Position numbers and translations under genes: made by a program. The notes below the pieces were generated by a model. The model was not told the DNA's origin and searched no databases. It worked only from the letters and a program-made list of their open reading frames with translations. From Limnobacter parvus (GTDB taxonomy: Bacteria > Pseudomonadota > Gammaproteobacteria > Burkholderiales > Burkholderiaceae_B): a stretch of 64,000 bases of DNA. The first letter of the stretch is position 1. Each line of letters begins with the position of its first letter. The stretch spans positions 640,213-704,212 of the forward strand of contig NZ_JANKHG010000017.1 of NCBI RefSeq assembly GCF_024623725.1. Direction: 5' to 3'. This document shows positions 32,488 through 42,179 of this stretch, in pieces.

Positions 32488-35400
32488 GCGCTCACCTCGT
32501 CTTTCTTCACCCGGGCTTCGTACTCATCAATTTCCTTGTCGAGAAGTTCGGCGGCATGCGCTCTGGGCTTCATATACGGCGCAATGAAACTGTAGCCCAT
32601 GGGTGCCAAGTAAAGTGTAAACACGGTCGACAAACCCAAACCACCCAATACCACCCAGGCGATCGCCTCACGCGCTTCTGCGCCTGGGCCCGACGTAAGC
32701 ACCAAGGGCAACACGCCCAACACAGTGGATAGAACTGTCATGGCGATTGGGCGCAAGCGCAAACGCGCGCCTTCACGCACGGCCGACTCAACTGTGTGCC
32801 CTTCATCACGCAATTGATCCATCATTTCAACCAATAAAATTGCATTCTTTGTCATCAAGCCAATCAGCAAGACCAAACCAATTTGGCTGAACAGGTTAAG
32901 CGATTGGCCGGTCAGCAACAGCGCAAACACCGCCGCTGCCAAACCAAACGGCACCGTGAACATCACCACCACAGCGCTGCCTACGCTTTCAAATTGCGCA
33001 GCCAGTACCAAAAACACCACCACCAATGCCACAGCAAAGGTAATGAACATTTCATTGGAAGTTTCTTCAAGCGTGGCCGCTTCACCCAAGAAAATCAGCG
33101 TCGAAGTAGAAGGCAACTCCGCGGCGGCCACAGCGCGAATTTGCTGCATGGCTGTACCCAAATCTGTACCGGGCGGAATACCAATATTCAATTCCACTGC
33201 CCTGCGCTGCCCATGGCGGTCCAGTTCCGCTGCAACGCCACGCTCTTCAACCGAAATCATTGAGGCCAGGGGTACCAATTGATCAGCATCGCTTTTGGTG
33301 TAAACATTCAGCAAATCAAATGGCGAGTTCAGGCTGCCCTTGCTTGAGCCGAGCATGACAGGCACCGCTTGATCACCCACACTCAAGTCGATCAGTTGAT
33401 ATTCATCAGCCAAAATCTGCAGGGTTTGCGTAATCCTGCTCACCGGCACTTGCAAGTCGGTGGCTTTTTCCCGATCAATTTCAAATCCCAGTTCCGGCTG
33501 TGATGTGTCGTACTGCACTCGAACGTCTTGCACGGCGTCAATCTGTTTAATCAATGCATCGGCAAGCAGGTCGGCATTGTTGGCCAGCACGTCGTAGTCA
33601 TCACCCAACAAAGCAACTTGCAAACCACCACCGCCGCCACGAATGTTCAAGCTGCTTTCATTTTGGAAACGCACTTGTGCGCCCGGAATGCTGGAGAGTT
33701 CTTTGCTTAACTTGGCCGCCAATTCCTGCTGTGACGTGTCACGATCGCCCCAATCGGCCAGATTGGCCTGAATCGCAACACGGTTTTTGTCATACCGTCC
33801 AACAATGGTGAAAAAATCAGTGATCAGGCCCTGCTCTTGATAAGGGCGCATTATTTTCTCTGCAATTTGTCCCTGCCTGCCGCTGTACTCCAGTGAAGCG
33901 CCATCAGGCCCGGTGAAATCCACTACCAAACGGCCGCGATCTTCGGGAGGAACCAGTTCCTGGCTCAGCAATGTGAAGACGAATGCACCCGAGATGGCAA
34001 TTCCAACGAAAAAGAGAAGAGACACCAAACGGTGTTTCAAAAAACTGTCCAGCGTGCGGAAATAATAATTGGCAATTTTATCGCCGGCATGCTCCATTCG
34101 ACCCATGAACCGGGCACCTTTGCCCGTGGTGGGTGGGTCTTCTTTTAACAATCGAACTGCCAACATGGGGCAAAGGCTAAGCGCTACAAACGTGCTGATA
34201 ATGACTGCCATGGACAGCACCATGCCAAATTCCCGGAACAGGCGACCTGTTTCTCCAGGCAAAAAAGCGATGGGTAGAAACACTGCGACCAGTGAAGCTG
34301 TGGTTGCAATCACCGCAAAGAAGACCTGCTGAGTACCCAGCACCGATGCAACGGTGATGGACTCACCCAACTTCTTGCGGCGTTGAATGTTTTCCAGTAC
34401 CACAATGGCATCATCAACAATCAAACCGGTGGCCAGCACCAGGGCCAGCAAAGTCAGCATATTGACTGAGAAACCCGCCAGCCAGATCGCAGCGAGCGTA
34501 CCCACCAAGGCAACGGGCATGGTAACGGCTGGAATTAACACTGCGCGCCATTGCCCCAGAAACAATGCGATCACCACCAGTACCACCAGCACGGCGAATA
34601 CCAGCGAGGTTAAAACTTCTTGCAACGCGCCTTTGATAAATACCGAGTCATCGGAAATCATGATGACCTGAAGGTCTTTGGACTGCGCATTAATTTCAGC
34701 CATACGCTTTTTTACATCACTGGCAATTGCAATCGTATTGCCCCCGGCCTGACGCAGTACGCCCATGCCCACCACCGCGCGGCCATTGAGCAATGAATAG
34801 GACTCTGCAGACATTGGGCCATAAAATACATCGGCCACGTCCCGAACCCGAACACCGTTTCCAATCAGAATTGAATTGATTGCCTCAGTATCAATTGTTG
34901 AAGCATTGGCACGCACCAGCAGTTCCTGCTTACCAGACAAATAACTGCCGGCAGGCACATCCAGATTCATCGACTCCAGGCTACTGAGCACATCGGTGGT
35001 CACCATGCCAAACCGGGCAAGCTTTGCAGGGTCGAGCAACACCCGCAGTACGCGAGGTTGGCTACCATTCAGCGGCACATCTGCCACGCCTGTTACAGAG
35101 ACAAATGCGGGCACCAGGTCGCGCTCTACGCGCTCGGCCAAATCCTGCATGGCCAAGGTGTTGCTATAAACGGCAAGTTGCACCACTGGCCGAGCATCGT
35201 CGTCCGCTTTGATCACAAGCAGCTGATCCAGATTTTCCGGCAGTTGGTTGGTAATTCGGCTAACCGCTTCCCGAACATCGTTGGCGGCCACGTTCACATC
35301 CACATCGGGCGAAAATTCCATGCGAACCCGCATGTTGTTTTCTTCGCTTGAACTTTGAATTCGCAGCACGCCGGAAACGCGGGCAACCGCGCCTTCTACT

Positions 35401-35612
35401 TTGGACGTTACCTCGGCATCCATGGTAGTCGGCGATGCACCTTGATACACAGCACGCACCAACACAACAGGTCGGTCAATGTCTGGCAATTCACGCACTT
35501 CCATGCCGAACATGCTGACAACACCTGCCAGCATAATCAGCAAATTGAGGACCACAATCAGTACAGGTCGCTTTAGCCCCAGGGCGGTTAAACCTTCAGT
35601 GGCGCGGCTCAT
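32484..35612 (-). CDS. RND multidrug efflux permease (HAE1 family)
   Basis: 1042 residues, the full length of an AcrB-type pump. It has two sets of six membrane spans and two large periplasmic loops. The N-terminal block is LGLKRPVLIVVLNLLIMLAG. The transmembrane proton-relay region has GLIVDDAIVVLENI near residue 405 and GLMTKNAILLVEMMDQLRDEG near residue 945, both standard. It lacks nothing obvious. The order on the minus strand is adaptor, permease, outer-membrane factor, all overlapping by four bases. Substrates cannot be read from sequence. Confidence 0.95.
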   Translation of the reverse strand: MSRATEGLTALGLKRPVLIVVLNLLIMLAGVVSMFGMEVRELPDIDRPVVLVRAVYQGASPTTMDAEVTSKVEGAVARVSGVLRIQSSSEENNMRVRMEFSPDVDVNVAANDVREAVSRITNQLPENLDQLLVIKADDDARPVVQLAVYSNTLAMQDLAERVERDLVPAFVSVTGVADVPLNGSQPRVLRVLLDPAKLARFGMVTTDVLSSLESMNLDVPAGSYLSGKQELLVRANASTIDTEAINSILIGNGVRVRDVADVFYGPMSAESYSLLNGRAVVGMGVLRQAGGNTIAIASDVKKRMAEINAQSKDLQVIMISDDSVFIKGALQEVLTSLVFAVLVVLVVIALFLGQWRAVLIPAVTMPVALVGTLAAIWLAGFSVNMLTLLALVLATGLIVDDAIVVLENIQRRKKLGESITVASVLGTQQVFFAVIATTASLVAVFLPIAFLPGETGRLFREFGMVLSMAVIISTFVALSLCPMLAVRLLKEDPPTTGKGARFMGRMEHAGDKIANYYFRTLDSFLKHRLVSLLFFVGIAISGAFVFTLLSQELVPPEDRGRLVVDFTGPDGASLEYSGRQGQIAEKIMRPYQEQGLITDFFTIVGRYDKNRVAIQANLADWGDRDTSQQELAAKLSKELSSIPGAQVRFQNESSLNIRGGGGGLQVALLGDDYDVLANNADLLADALIKQIDAVQDVRVQYDTSQPELGFEIDREKATDLQVPVSRITQTLQILADEYQLIDLSVGDQAVPVMLGSSKGSLNSPFDLLNVYTKSDADQLVPLASMISVEERGVAAELDRHGQRRAVELNIGIPPGTDLGTAMQQIRAVAAAELPSTSTLIFLGEAATLEETSNEMFITFAVALVVVFLVLAAQFESVGSAVVVMFTVPFGLAAAVFALLLTGQSLNLFSQIGLVLLIGLMTKNAILLVEMMDQLRDEGHTVESAVREGARLRLRPIAMTVLSTVLGVLPLVLTSGPGAEAREAIAWVVLGGLGLSTVFTLYLAPMGYSFIAPYMKPRAHAAELLDKEIDEYEARVKKDEVSA

Positions 35613-36688
35613 TGAAGAGGATCCTCAACCAGCTCTACCTGCACACCCTCCGACAGACGCAGACCGCCTTCTACAACAACCGAATCACCTTCCCGAATGT
35701 CGCCTTCAAGAAAAACCTTTCCCTGCCTTCGGTCTGCCACGCGAAGATTTACCCTATCGGCCTTGCCATCACGCACCAGCCAAACATAAGACCCTTCACG
35801 GTCCCACTGAAGGGCAATTTCAGGCACTGCGGCAAGCATTTGCCCTTTCACAGCCATTTGGACAGAAAACGACATGCCCGGGCGAAGCAAATCTTCAGAA
35901 TTGTTAATGTTTGCTCGCACACGAAGGGTTCGCTTTTCAGCGTCAAGTCGGCTGTCAAGCGCAACTACAGCCGCGTCGAATTGTTTGCCGGCGACTGCAG
36001 GGGTAGTTGCGGTAACCTGTATTTGATCCATCGAATCTGGATTGAGTTGACTGATGATCGCTTCGGGCACATCAAAATCAACATAGATTATTTCTCTTGA
36101 ATCAATTCCAGTTACCAGTACATCAGGTCCAATCCTCTGACCTGGATCAATGTCAGTTATTCCGACAACACCGTCAAAAGGCGCGCGAATTTGGTGAAAA
36201 GAAATGGCCAGCCTCGCCTGTTCAACTGCAACCTGCGCAGCTTCGAAATCAGCTTGGGCTGAATCAACCTGTGTTTGAGGGACTGCGCCTTTACCCACGG
36301 CCTGTTTGTAGCGTTCCAACAGACTTTGGGTGTTTTTAAGTTGTACCTGTGCAAGGCGCAGCGCCAGTTGCTCTTCGCGATCATCTTGCTGCACCAGCAG
36401 GTCGCCGCGCTTTACTTTCTGTTGGGACTTGAACAATACCTTGCTGACTTTTTCATCAACCACGGCATATATGTCTGTTGATTGGCCAGCCCAGCCAGTT
36501 GCGATTGCACCAAACGAGCTACCAGTCGATTCAAAAACCACGGGTTCAACCAAGACTTTGGGCGCAGCGCCCTTGCTTCCTTGATTGGGTGTTTCAGAAG
36601 ATGCGTTGCCTATCAATGTTTGGGCCAGAGCGTAAGCAGCACCCAATACAAGCACGACAATAAGGAAATAAACGAGACGTTTGATCAA
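35609..36688 (-). CDS. RND efflux periplasmic adaptor (membrane fusion protein)
   Basis: 359 residues from a TTG at 36688, chosen because GTGGAG sits 8 bases upstream and the next residues form a neat membrane anchor (IKRLVYFLIVVLVLGAAYAL). The longer frame to 36757 has no family-like sequence. Lipoyl/hairpin landmarks are DEKVSKVLFKSQQKVKRGDL and the second half FDGVVGITDIDPGQRI, with the coiled-coil hairpin between them. A C-terminal beta-barrel and membrane-proximal domain follow. First gene of the efflux operon; no regulator gene is adjacent. Confidence 0.9.
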   Translation of the reverse strand: MIKRLVYFLIVVLVLGAAYALAQTLIGNASSETPNQGSKGAAPKVLVEPVVFESTGSSFGAIATGWAGQSTDIYAVVDEKVSKVLFKSQQKVKRGDLLVQQDDREEQLALRLAQVQLKNTQSLLERYKQAVGKGAVPQTQVDSAQADFEAAQVAVEQARLAISFHQIRAPFDGVVGITDIDPGQRIGPDVLVTGIDSREIIYVDFDVPEAIISQLNPDSMDQIQVTATTPAVAGKQFDAAVVALDSRLDAEKRTLRVRANINNSEDLLRPGMSFSVQMAVKGQMLAAVPEIALQWDREGSYVWLVRDGKADRVNLRVADRRQGKVFLEGDIREGDSVVVEGGLRLSEGVQVELVEDPLQ

Positions 36689-36743
36689 GCCGATGGCTCC
36701 ACTGCAACTGCGACGAGGAAGATTAACACGTAAGGAAGTACCT

Positions 36744-36759
36744 ACTTGCAGACACAAGT
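36744..36759. promoter_or_regulatory. Inverted repeat upstream of the efflux operon
   Basis: ACTTG-N6-CAAGT, 56 bases before the adaptor start. The same ACTTG/CAAGT half-sites, with a 3-base spacer, appear upstream of the FadL-like gene. It may be an operator, but the arms are short. Confidence 0.3.
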
Positions 36760-36818
36760 GGGGGGAAATAGTTCGAATAACCCCTACCGATTGGGGATAA
36801 TACTTAGCTTAACCACCA

Positions 36819-37022
36819 CTATTCAGGCACATCGTCGTCGCTAACCGCATCGATGCCTGCTTCAACCACCGCACCTGTTACTTTGATACCAGTAGACACG
36901 ACTGCGCCAGTAATGGATATAGCCGCACCCGCTGTTGCGCTGACCACTGCGCAGGCCTGCAAATTTGCAAATGCGGTCAGCGCGAGCAAACAAATAATGC
37001 CGCTTCGAAATGGTTTTCCCAT
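36819..37022 (-). CDS. Small lipoprotein of unknown function (NF038104-like)
   Basis: 67 residues from the ATG at 37022. A lipoprotein leader (GIICLLALTAFANLQAC) with lipobox LQAC is followed by a short Ala/Val/Gly-rich stretch (SITGAVVSTGIKVTGAVVEAG) and an acidic tail DDDVPE. Small lipoproteins of this build (LQGCAVV... then acidic end) are widespread in proteobacteria; no function is known. An in-frame GTG at 37037 is an alternative start. No clear ribosome site is visible. Confidence 0.7.
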   Translation of the reverse strand: MGKPFRSGIICLLALTAFANLQACAVVSATAGAAISITGAVVSTGIKVTGAVVEAGIDAVSDDDVPE

Positions 37023-37146
37023 GTTTAAATTACGCACGTTTGAGAAACTGAAATTGGAGGAAGATTGATTTCGATGCTACACAGAATTTCGAACCCTGTA
37101 AGTCTTAAAAGACGGGTTAACAATGTGCAATTCGGGTCAGCAAATA

Positions 37147-37184
37147 AAAAACGCTTCTGACCCTGTGGGTGAGAAGCGTTTTTG
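37147..37184 (-). terminator. Rho-independent terminator after the tRNA genes
   Basis: A stem AAACGCTTCT/AGAAGCGTTT with an inner ACCC/GGGT pair, followed on the minus strand by a T-run. It lies 8 bases past tRNA-Glu. Confidence 0.85.
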
Positions 37185-37191
37185 CCGTAAC

Positions 37192-37267
37192 TGGCATCCC
37201 CAACCGGATTCGAACCGGTGTTACCGCCGTGAAAGGGCGGTGTCCTAGGCCTCTAGACGATGGGGAC
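37192..37267 (-). tRNA. tRNA-Glu (UUC)
   Basis: 76 bases with encoded CCA. The D-arm GTCTAGAGGCCTAGGAC, the anticodon arm CCGCCCTTTCACGGCGG (anticodon TTC at 37231-37233) and the T-arm GGTTCGAATCC are all intact. The acceptor stem pairs fully except that position 1:72 reads G:U, where E. coli has G:C. It is co-transcribed with tRNA-Ala, 16 bases upstream on the same strand. Confidence 0.97.
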
Positions 37268-37283
37268 CTAAAACCGTGTGCTT

Positions 37284-37359
<76 letters not shown>

Positions 37360-37374
37360 TAAGCGAAGACCAAG

Positions 37375-37403
37375 ATTATTAATTATTTCGTTCAGCTTGT
37401 CAA
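37375..37403 (-). promoter_or_regulatory. Sigma-70 promoter of the tRNA-Ala/tRNA-Glu transcript
   Basis: On the minus strand: TTGACA (37403-37398), a 17-base spacer and AATAAT (37380-37375), placed about 15 bases before the tRNA 5' end. The -35 is a perfect consensus. Confidence 0.8.
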
Positions 37404-37550
37404 CAACTTGACCAACCTTTTTAAACGAAACTTTTAAGCCAATCTGCCTTCTGCCTGCATTGCCTCAGCAATTCGAGCAGCCCGAATTATACACACAATT
37501 GTCGGTTACACTGCAAGTAGTTTTTACATCGCAATAGAAGCAAACAACAA

Positions 37551-38114
37551 ATGAAATTCTGCAGCACATGTGGCACCCCGACTGAAGTTCAAATTCCTGA
37601 AGGCGACAACCGTGAACGCAGTTGCTGCCCAGGCTGCGGCGCTATTCACTATGTGAATCCCAAAATCGTGGTTGGAACCATTCCAACTTTTCACGGTAAG
37701 GTACTGTTGTGCAAGCGGGCGATTGAACCAAGGCTTGGCTTTTGGACCCTGCCCGCAGGTTTCATGGAATTAAATGAAACCACCCATCAAGGTGCCGCGC
37801 GTGAAACCTGGGAAGAAGCAGGCGCGAAAATTGTCCTTGGCCCTTTATTCACGATGTTCGATGTGATCAGGGCAGATCAGGTTCATCTTTTCTTCCGTGC
37901 AGAAATGCCAAGCGCAGATTACTTTGCCGGTGAAGAAAGTCTCGATGTGAAACTATTTTCAGAAGAAGAAATTCCTTGGGATGAGCTGGCTTTCAAAACC
38001 GTGTCAAAAACCCTTTCACTTTTTTTTGCAGACCGCAAGGCTGGACGCTACACCTTGCATACAGGCGATGTGTTTAATCACACCGACTGGACCGAGTCGC
38101 AATTCAAGGCCTGA
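37551..38114 (+). CDS. Nudix hydrolase with N-terminal zinc ribbon
   Basis: 187 residues. The N-terminal zinc ribbon has two Cys pairs (CSTCG and CPGCG, residues 3-27). The Nudix box GFMELNETTHQGAARETWEEAGA (GX5EX7REUXEEXGU; quoted in parts: GFMELNETTH, REtWEEAG) lies near residues 80-102. Proteins of this build hydrolyse NADH or ADP-ribose-type nucleotides. The substrate here is not determinable. Its stop overlaps the aat start by one base (TGATG). Confidence 0.9.
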   Translation: MKFCSTCGTPTEVQIPEGDNRERSCCPGCGAIHYVNPKIVVGTIPTFHGKVLLCKRAIEPRLGFWTLPAGFMELNETTHQGAARETWEEAGAKIVLGPLFTMFDVIRADQVHLFFRAEMPSADYFAGEESLDVKLFSEEEIPWDELAFKTVSKTLSLFFADRKAGRYTLHTGDVFNHTDWTESQFKA

Positions 38115-38842
38115 TGAGTAAAACCACCATTCCCTGGCTGGACTCACCCAAAGACTTTCCCGATACCTCTGAAGCCCTTGAGTACCCATCAGGCTTGCTG
38201 GCTGCAAGCCAGGAAATCAACGCTGATTGGCTACAATCCAGTTACGCCAAAGGCATATTCCCCTGGTATTCCCAAGGGGAGCCCGTGCTGTGGTGGAGCA
38301 CTTCGCCCCGTGCGGTGTTGTACACAACAGAATTCAAGCTGCGCCGGTCTTTGTTAAAAGCCGTTCGTAAAATGCGCAACAACCGTGATAACCGCATTCA
38401 AATCAACACTGCTTTTGAAGCGGTGATGCGCGCCTGTGCGGCCCCACGGCAGGGGCAAGAAGGCACCTGGATCACCGAAGAAGTGATCGCCGCCTATGTT
38501 GAACTTCACCGCCGGGGCTTTGCCCACTCGGTTGAACATTGGCAAGGTGATCAGCTGGTGGGTGGGCTGTACTGCGTGGCTTTGGGCAAGATGATTTATG
38601 GCGAAAGCATGTTCTCTACCCAAACCGATGCATCAAAAGTGGCATTCGCCCACTTTGTGTATTGGCTAAAATCCCAGAATGTGCACATAATTGACTGCCA
38701 GCAAGCCACGGGGCATTTGATGTCGATGGGGGCGCGCACGGTAAATCGAAAGGTGTTTGAAACTGAAATGGCAAATTCCATTGTGCAGCCCACCTTGAAT
38801 TGGGAACCACGCGAATTAATTTGGACGTATGACCAGACCTAA
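38114..38842 (+). CDS. aat: Leucyl/phenylalanyl-tRNA-protein transferase
   Basis: 242 residues. Family blocks: [29 protein letters not shown] (quoted in parts: [26 protein letters not shown]), [30 protein letters not shown] and [16 protein letters not shown]. It attaches Leu or Phe to N-terminal Arg or Lys, which makes proteins substrates for ClpS-ClpAP. The gene overlaps bpt by 14 bases, putting both bacterial N-degron transferases in one transcript. Confidence 0.97.
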   Translation: MSKTTIPWLDSPKDFPDTSEALEYPSGLLAASQEINADWLQSSYAKGIFPWYSQGEPVLWWSTSPRAVLYTTEFKLRRSLLKAVRKMRNNRDNRIQINTAFEAVMRACAAPRQGQEGTWITEEVIAAYVELHRRGFAHSVEHWQGDQLVGGLYCVALGKMIYGESMFSTQTDASKVAFAHFVYWLKSQNVHIIDCQQATGHLMSMGARTVNRKVFETEMANSIVQPTLNWEPRELIWTYDQT

Positions 38843-39566
38843 GGAACTGCCCTTCTCAACATTGCAGTTTTATTCAACTGCGCCCTATCCATGTAGTTAC
38901 CTGGACAACCGCTTGGCCAGGTCGCAGGTGGCAACGCCGAGCCACCTGATCAATGCAGATGTTTACAGCGAACTGGTGCGCCTGGGTTTCCGGCGCAGCG
39001 GTTTGTTCACTTACAAGCCGCATTGTGACGGCTGCACTTCTTGCAAGCCTTTGCGTTTGAAAGTAGCCCACTTTTCAAGCAACCGAAGCCAGCGACGCAC
39101 AGTAAAAACATTTTCAGATCTAAAGCCCAGTGTGCAACGCTTGCATTTCAATTCAGAACACTATGCCTTGTATCTAAAGTACCAATCCGCCCGCCACCAC
39201 GGCGGCGGCATGGACGAAGACAGCCGCGAACAATATTCACAATTTCTGCTTCAAACACGTGTAAATTCCCGCTTGGTGGAATTCAGAAATGCACAAGGCA
39301 AATTGGTGATGGTGTCGATTATTGACATACTGACTGATGGACTTTCATCGGTTTACACCTTCTTCGACCCTGAGGAACGAAGCGGTTTGGGTGTGTATGG
39401 CGTATTGTGGCAAATCGACCAATGCCGCGACCTTGAGTTGCCCTATTTGTATTTGGGCTACTGGATCAAAGAAAGCGAGAAAATGGCTTACAAAGCACGC
39501 TTTTCTGCAGCAGAAATTCTGCAAGACAACGCATGGCAAACTTTGCCAGACCCGTATATCAAATAA
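38829..39566 (+). CDS. bpt: Aspartate/glutamate leucyltransferase (ATE1-like)
   Basis: 245 residues of the Bpt/ATE family, which in bacteria adds Leu to N-terminal Asp or Glu. N-terminal Cys-rich block (PYPCSYL and [14 protein letters not shown]) near residues 15-75, and C-terminal [11 protein letters not shown]. The segments [18 protein letters not shown] and [20 protein letters not shown] are standard. It overlaps aat and is followed by pyrD 57 bases on. Confidence 0.94.
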   Translation: MTRPKELPFSTLQFYSTAPYPCSYLDNRLARSQVATPSHLINADVYSELVRLGFRRSGLFTYKPHCDGCTSCKPLRLKVAHFSSNRSQRRTVKTFSDLKPSVQRLHFNSEHYALYLKYQSARHHGGGMDEDSREQYSQFLLQTRVNSRLVEFRNAQGKLVMVSIIDILTDGLSSVYTFFDPEERSGLGVYGVLWQIDQCRDLELPYLYLGYWIKESEKMAYKARFSAAEILQDNAWQTLPDPYIK

Positions 39567-39622
39567 GCAGCCTCATTCCCCGTTACAATGCAGGCTGTTG
39601 TCATACACCCTACCCCACAAGC

Positions 39623-40678
39623 ATGTTACTGCCCTATTCCCTGATACGCCCCGCCCTTTTTGCACTAGATCCTGAGAAGGCCCACCACGTCACTTTCAGT
39701 AACCTGCAAACACTTCGAAAACTGGGTCTGCTGAAATATTTTTCACCCACAGCAGTGGCTGACCCTGTGAAGGTCATGGGCATCGATTTTCCGAACCGTG
39801 TGGGTTTGGCGGCAGGCCTGGACAAAGACGCCGCCTACATCAGTGAATTGGGCCTTATGGGTTTCGGTTTTCTGGAAGTAGGAACCGTTACTCCAAAGCC
39901 ACAACCAGGCAATCCACAACCTCGAATTTTTCGCTTGCCCAAGGCTGACGCTTTGATCAACCGCATGGGCTTTAACAATGAGGGTGTGGACAAGCTGATC
40001 CAGAATGTGAAAGCCAGCAATTACCCGGGCGTACTGGGTATCAACATTGGCAAAAATGCAGTAACCCCGGTGGAAAAAGCCGCTGATGACTACCTGGCTG
40101 CACTAGAGGCTGTGTACCCCTATGCCACTTACATAACGGTGAATATTTCTTCACCCAACACCAAAAACCTGCGCGACCTGCAAGGCGGCGACAGCCTGGA
40201 TATTTTGTTGGGTTCTTTGAAAGAGAAGCAGAAAGCGCTGGCGGATGAGCATGGCCTGTACAAACCTATGGCCCTTAAAATTGCACCCGATCTGGATGAT
40301 GATCAGATCGATGCCATTGCGCAGCGTTTGACTCACTTTGGATTTGACGGCGTAATCGCAACCAATACCACCATCGACAAAAGCAGCGTTGCAAGTTTGC
40401 AATATGGTGATGAACAAGGCGGCCTAAGTGGCGCACCAGTGCTGGAGAAATCTACCCATGTGATTAAGCGTTTGTACGCAGAACTGGGCGATGACATTCC
40501 GATTATTGGTGTAGGCGGTATTTCCAGCGGTGAACACGCTGTGGAAAAAATTCGCGCTGGCGCAAAACTGGTTCAAATCTACACTGGCATAATTTACAAA
40601 GGCCCCGAGTTGGTCACCGAATGTGCCGCGACAATTCGAGCGAACTGCAAAATTCCAATGCGCCGAAAAGCTGTATAA
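39623..40678 (+). CDS. pyrD: Dihydroorotate dehydrogenase (quinone), class 2
   Basis: 351 residues from the ATG at 39623; the frame opens earlier, but only the sequence from here is family-like. N-terminal membrane-contact helices, then [37 protein letters not shown] with the catalytic Ser, and the FMN-phosphate loop [20 protein letters not shown]. It oxidises dihydroorotate to orotate with ubiquinone on the inner membrane. It follows aat-bpt and ends at a shared terminator. Confidence 0.97.
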   Translation: MLLPYSLIRPALFALDPEKAHHVTFSNLQTLRKLGLLKYFSPTAVADPVKVMGIDFPNRVGLAAGLDKDAAYISELGLMGFGFLEVGTVTPKPQPGNPQPRIFRLPKADALINRMGFNNEGVDKLIQNVKASNYPGVLGINIGKNAVTPVEKAADDYLAALEAVYPYATYITVNISSPNTKNLRDLQGGDSLDILLGSLKEKQKALADEHGLYKPMALKIAPDLDDDQIDAIAQRLTHFGFDGVIATNTTIDKSSVASLQYGDEQGGLSGAPVLEKSTHVIKRLYAELGDDIPIIGVGGISSGEHAVEKIRAGAKLVQIYTGIIYKGPELVTECAATIRANCKIPMRRKAV

Positions 40679-40706
40679 AAAAGCAAATAGTCAGGTCTGT
40701 TGCAAC

Positions 40707-40739
40707 AAAAAAAAGCGGCTTAATTAAAGCCGCTTTTTT
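40707..40739. terminator. Bidirectional rho-independent terminator between pyrD and lutB
   Basis: Stem AAAGCGGC/GCCGCTTT around TTAATTAA, with an A-run on the left and a T-run on the right. It serves both converging genes. Confidence 0.92.
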
Positions 40740-40752
40740 GTTTACGAGGCGC

Positions 40753-42162
40753 TCACTTTTTTTTCCGCTTTTGATACAGGTTCGAAAAGGTTTCGCCTGT
40801 GGGCACAGGAAAGTCGCGTTGACCGGTCCATCCGCCTGCACCTGGCAGGCTGTGAATGCCACCTTTTCGCCTTCCCCACCATGCCATGGCTTTAATGCCG
40901 ATACGGGATAAAACACGGTACAACGTTGGCCGTTGTGCCACAAAAGCCCAAACCTTAAATGCTGTTTTTTCCTGCCATGGGCGCAAGCCTCGCGAGAACT
41001 GCTGTTCACGCAATTTGCGCAGCAAATCTGGCAAAGGAATTTTTACCGGACACACCACATGGCATTCACCGCACAGCGTAGCAGCCTGAGGCAAATCCAG
41101 TGCCTTTTCAATGCCGGTGTAACTTGGCGTTAACACAGAACCCATAGGGCCTGGGTACACCCAACCGTAAGCATGACCACCTATTTTTTGATACACGGGG
41201 CAGTGGTTCATGCAGGCACCACATTTAATGCAGCGAAGCATTTCCTCAAATTCGCCGCCCAGCAAACCGGTTCGACCACCATCCAAAATTACGAAGTACA
41301 TGTGCTCAGGGCCATCCAAATCGCCTTCACGTTTTGGGCCTGTGAGTAGCGATACATAATTGGAAATACTTTGGCCTGTTGCTGAACGAGGCAACAAGCG
41401 AATCAGCGTCGCAAAGTCTTCCAGTGTGGGCACTACTTTTTCAACACCGGTTATGGCGACATGCACACGCGGGTTGATGGTGCACATGCCTTCATTGCCC
41501 TCGTTGGTGACCAAAGCCACCGAACCAGTGTCGGCAATAATGAAATTGCCCCCCGTTACACCCATGTCGGCTGCCAAAAATTGCGGGCGCAAAATTTCCC
41601 GCGCCTCGCGGGTCATTTCGGCGATGTCTGTTTTTCTAGGCAGGTGGTGGTGCTTCTCGAACAGGTCGGCCACCTGTTCTTTGTCCTTGTGAACAACAGG
41701 CGCAATAATGTGGCTGGGCCGCTCGTTGTCATTGATCTGCAGAATGTATTCGCCAAGGTCAGTTTCACGCACTTTCACATCGGCGGCTTCAAGTGCTTTG
41801 TTCAGTGCCATTTCCTCAGTCACCATTGACTTCGATTTGATTACTGATTTCACCTCGTGCTTCTTGGCAATTTTCACAACCAATTCTGCTGCTTCCTGTG
41901 GCGTGCGGGCAAACAAAACTCTAGCCCCAGCTTCAACTGCTTTCTGCTCAAACAATTCAAGCCATACATCCAGGTTTTGTATGCTTCGGTTGCGAATATC
42001 AACAGCCGCTGAACGCGTACCTTCGAAGTCTTCCAATTCCAAAATACTGGTGGCGCGCGCATTCACGAATTTGCTGGATAAACGCTTTAGGTTTTCCTGC
42101 AAGCGCGGGTCATTCAGCTTTTCACTGGCCTTGCGCTCAAAAAACATGCTTTGAACTTGCAT
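40753..42162 (-). CDS. lutB: LutB-type iron-sulfur protein of L-lactate oxidation
   Basis: 469 residues. An LUD domain (about 60-300; GNFIIADTGSVALVTNEGN) is followed by a ferredoxin-like region with two clusters, CIKCGACMNHCPVY near residue 313 and CGECHVVCPVKI near 362. In B. subtilis LutABC oxidises L-lactate to pyruvate. The lutA gene lies 17 bases upstream on the same strand. The third subunit, lutC, is not here: downstream is the terminator, then pyrD. Whether lutC is elsewhere or this pair works without it cannot be told. Confidence 0.92.
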   Translation of the reverse strand: MQVQSMFFERKASEKLNDPRLQENLKRLSSKFVNARATSILELEDFEGTRSAAVDIRNRSIQNLDVWLELFEQKAVEAGARVLFARTPQEAAELVVKIAKKHEVKSVIKSKSMVTEEMALNKALEAADVKVRETDLGEYILQINDNERPSHIIAPVVHKDKEQVADLFEKHHHLPRKTDIAEMTREAREILRPQFLAADMGVTGGNFIIADTGSVALVTNEGNEGMCTINPRVHVAITGVEKVVPTLEDFATLIRLLPRSATGQSISNYVSLLTGPKREGDLDGPEHMYFVILDGGRTGLLGGEFEEMLRCIKCGACMNHCPVYQKIGGHAYGWVYPGPMGSVLTPSYTGIEKALDLPQAATLCGECHVVCPVKIPLPDLLRKLREQQFSRGLRPWQEKTAFKVWAFVAQRPTLYRVLSRIGIKAMAWWGRRKGGIHSLPGAGGWTGQRDFPVPTGETFSNLYQKRKKK

Positions 42163-42179
42163 GGTGTTACAACTCCAAT

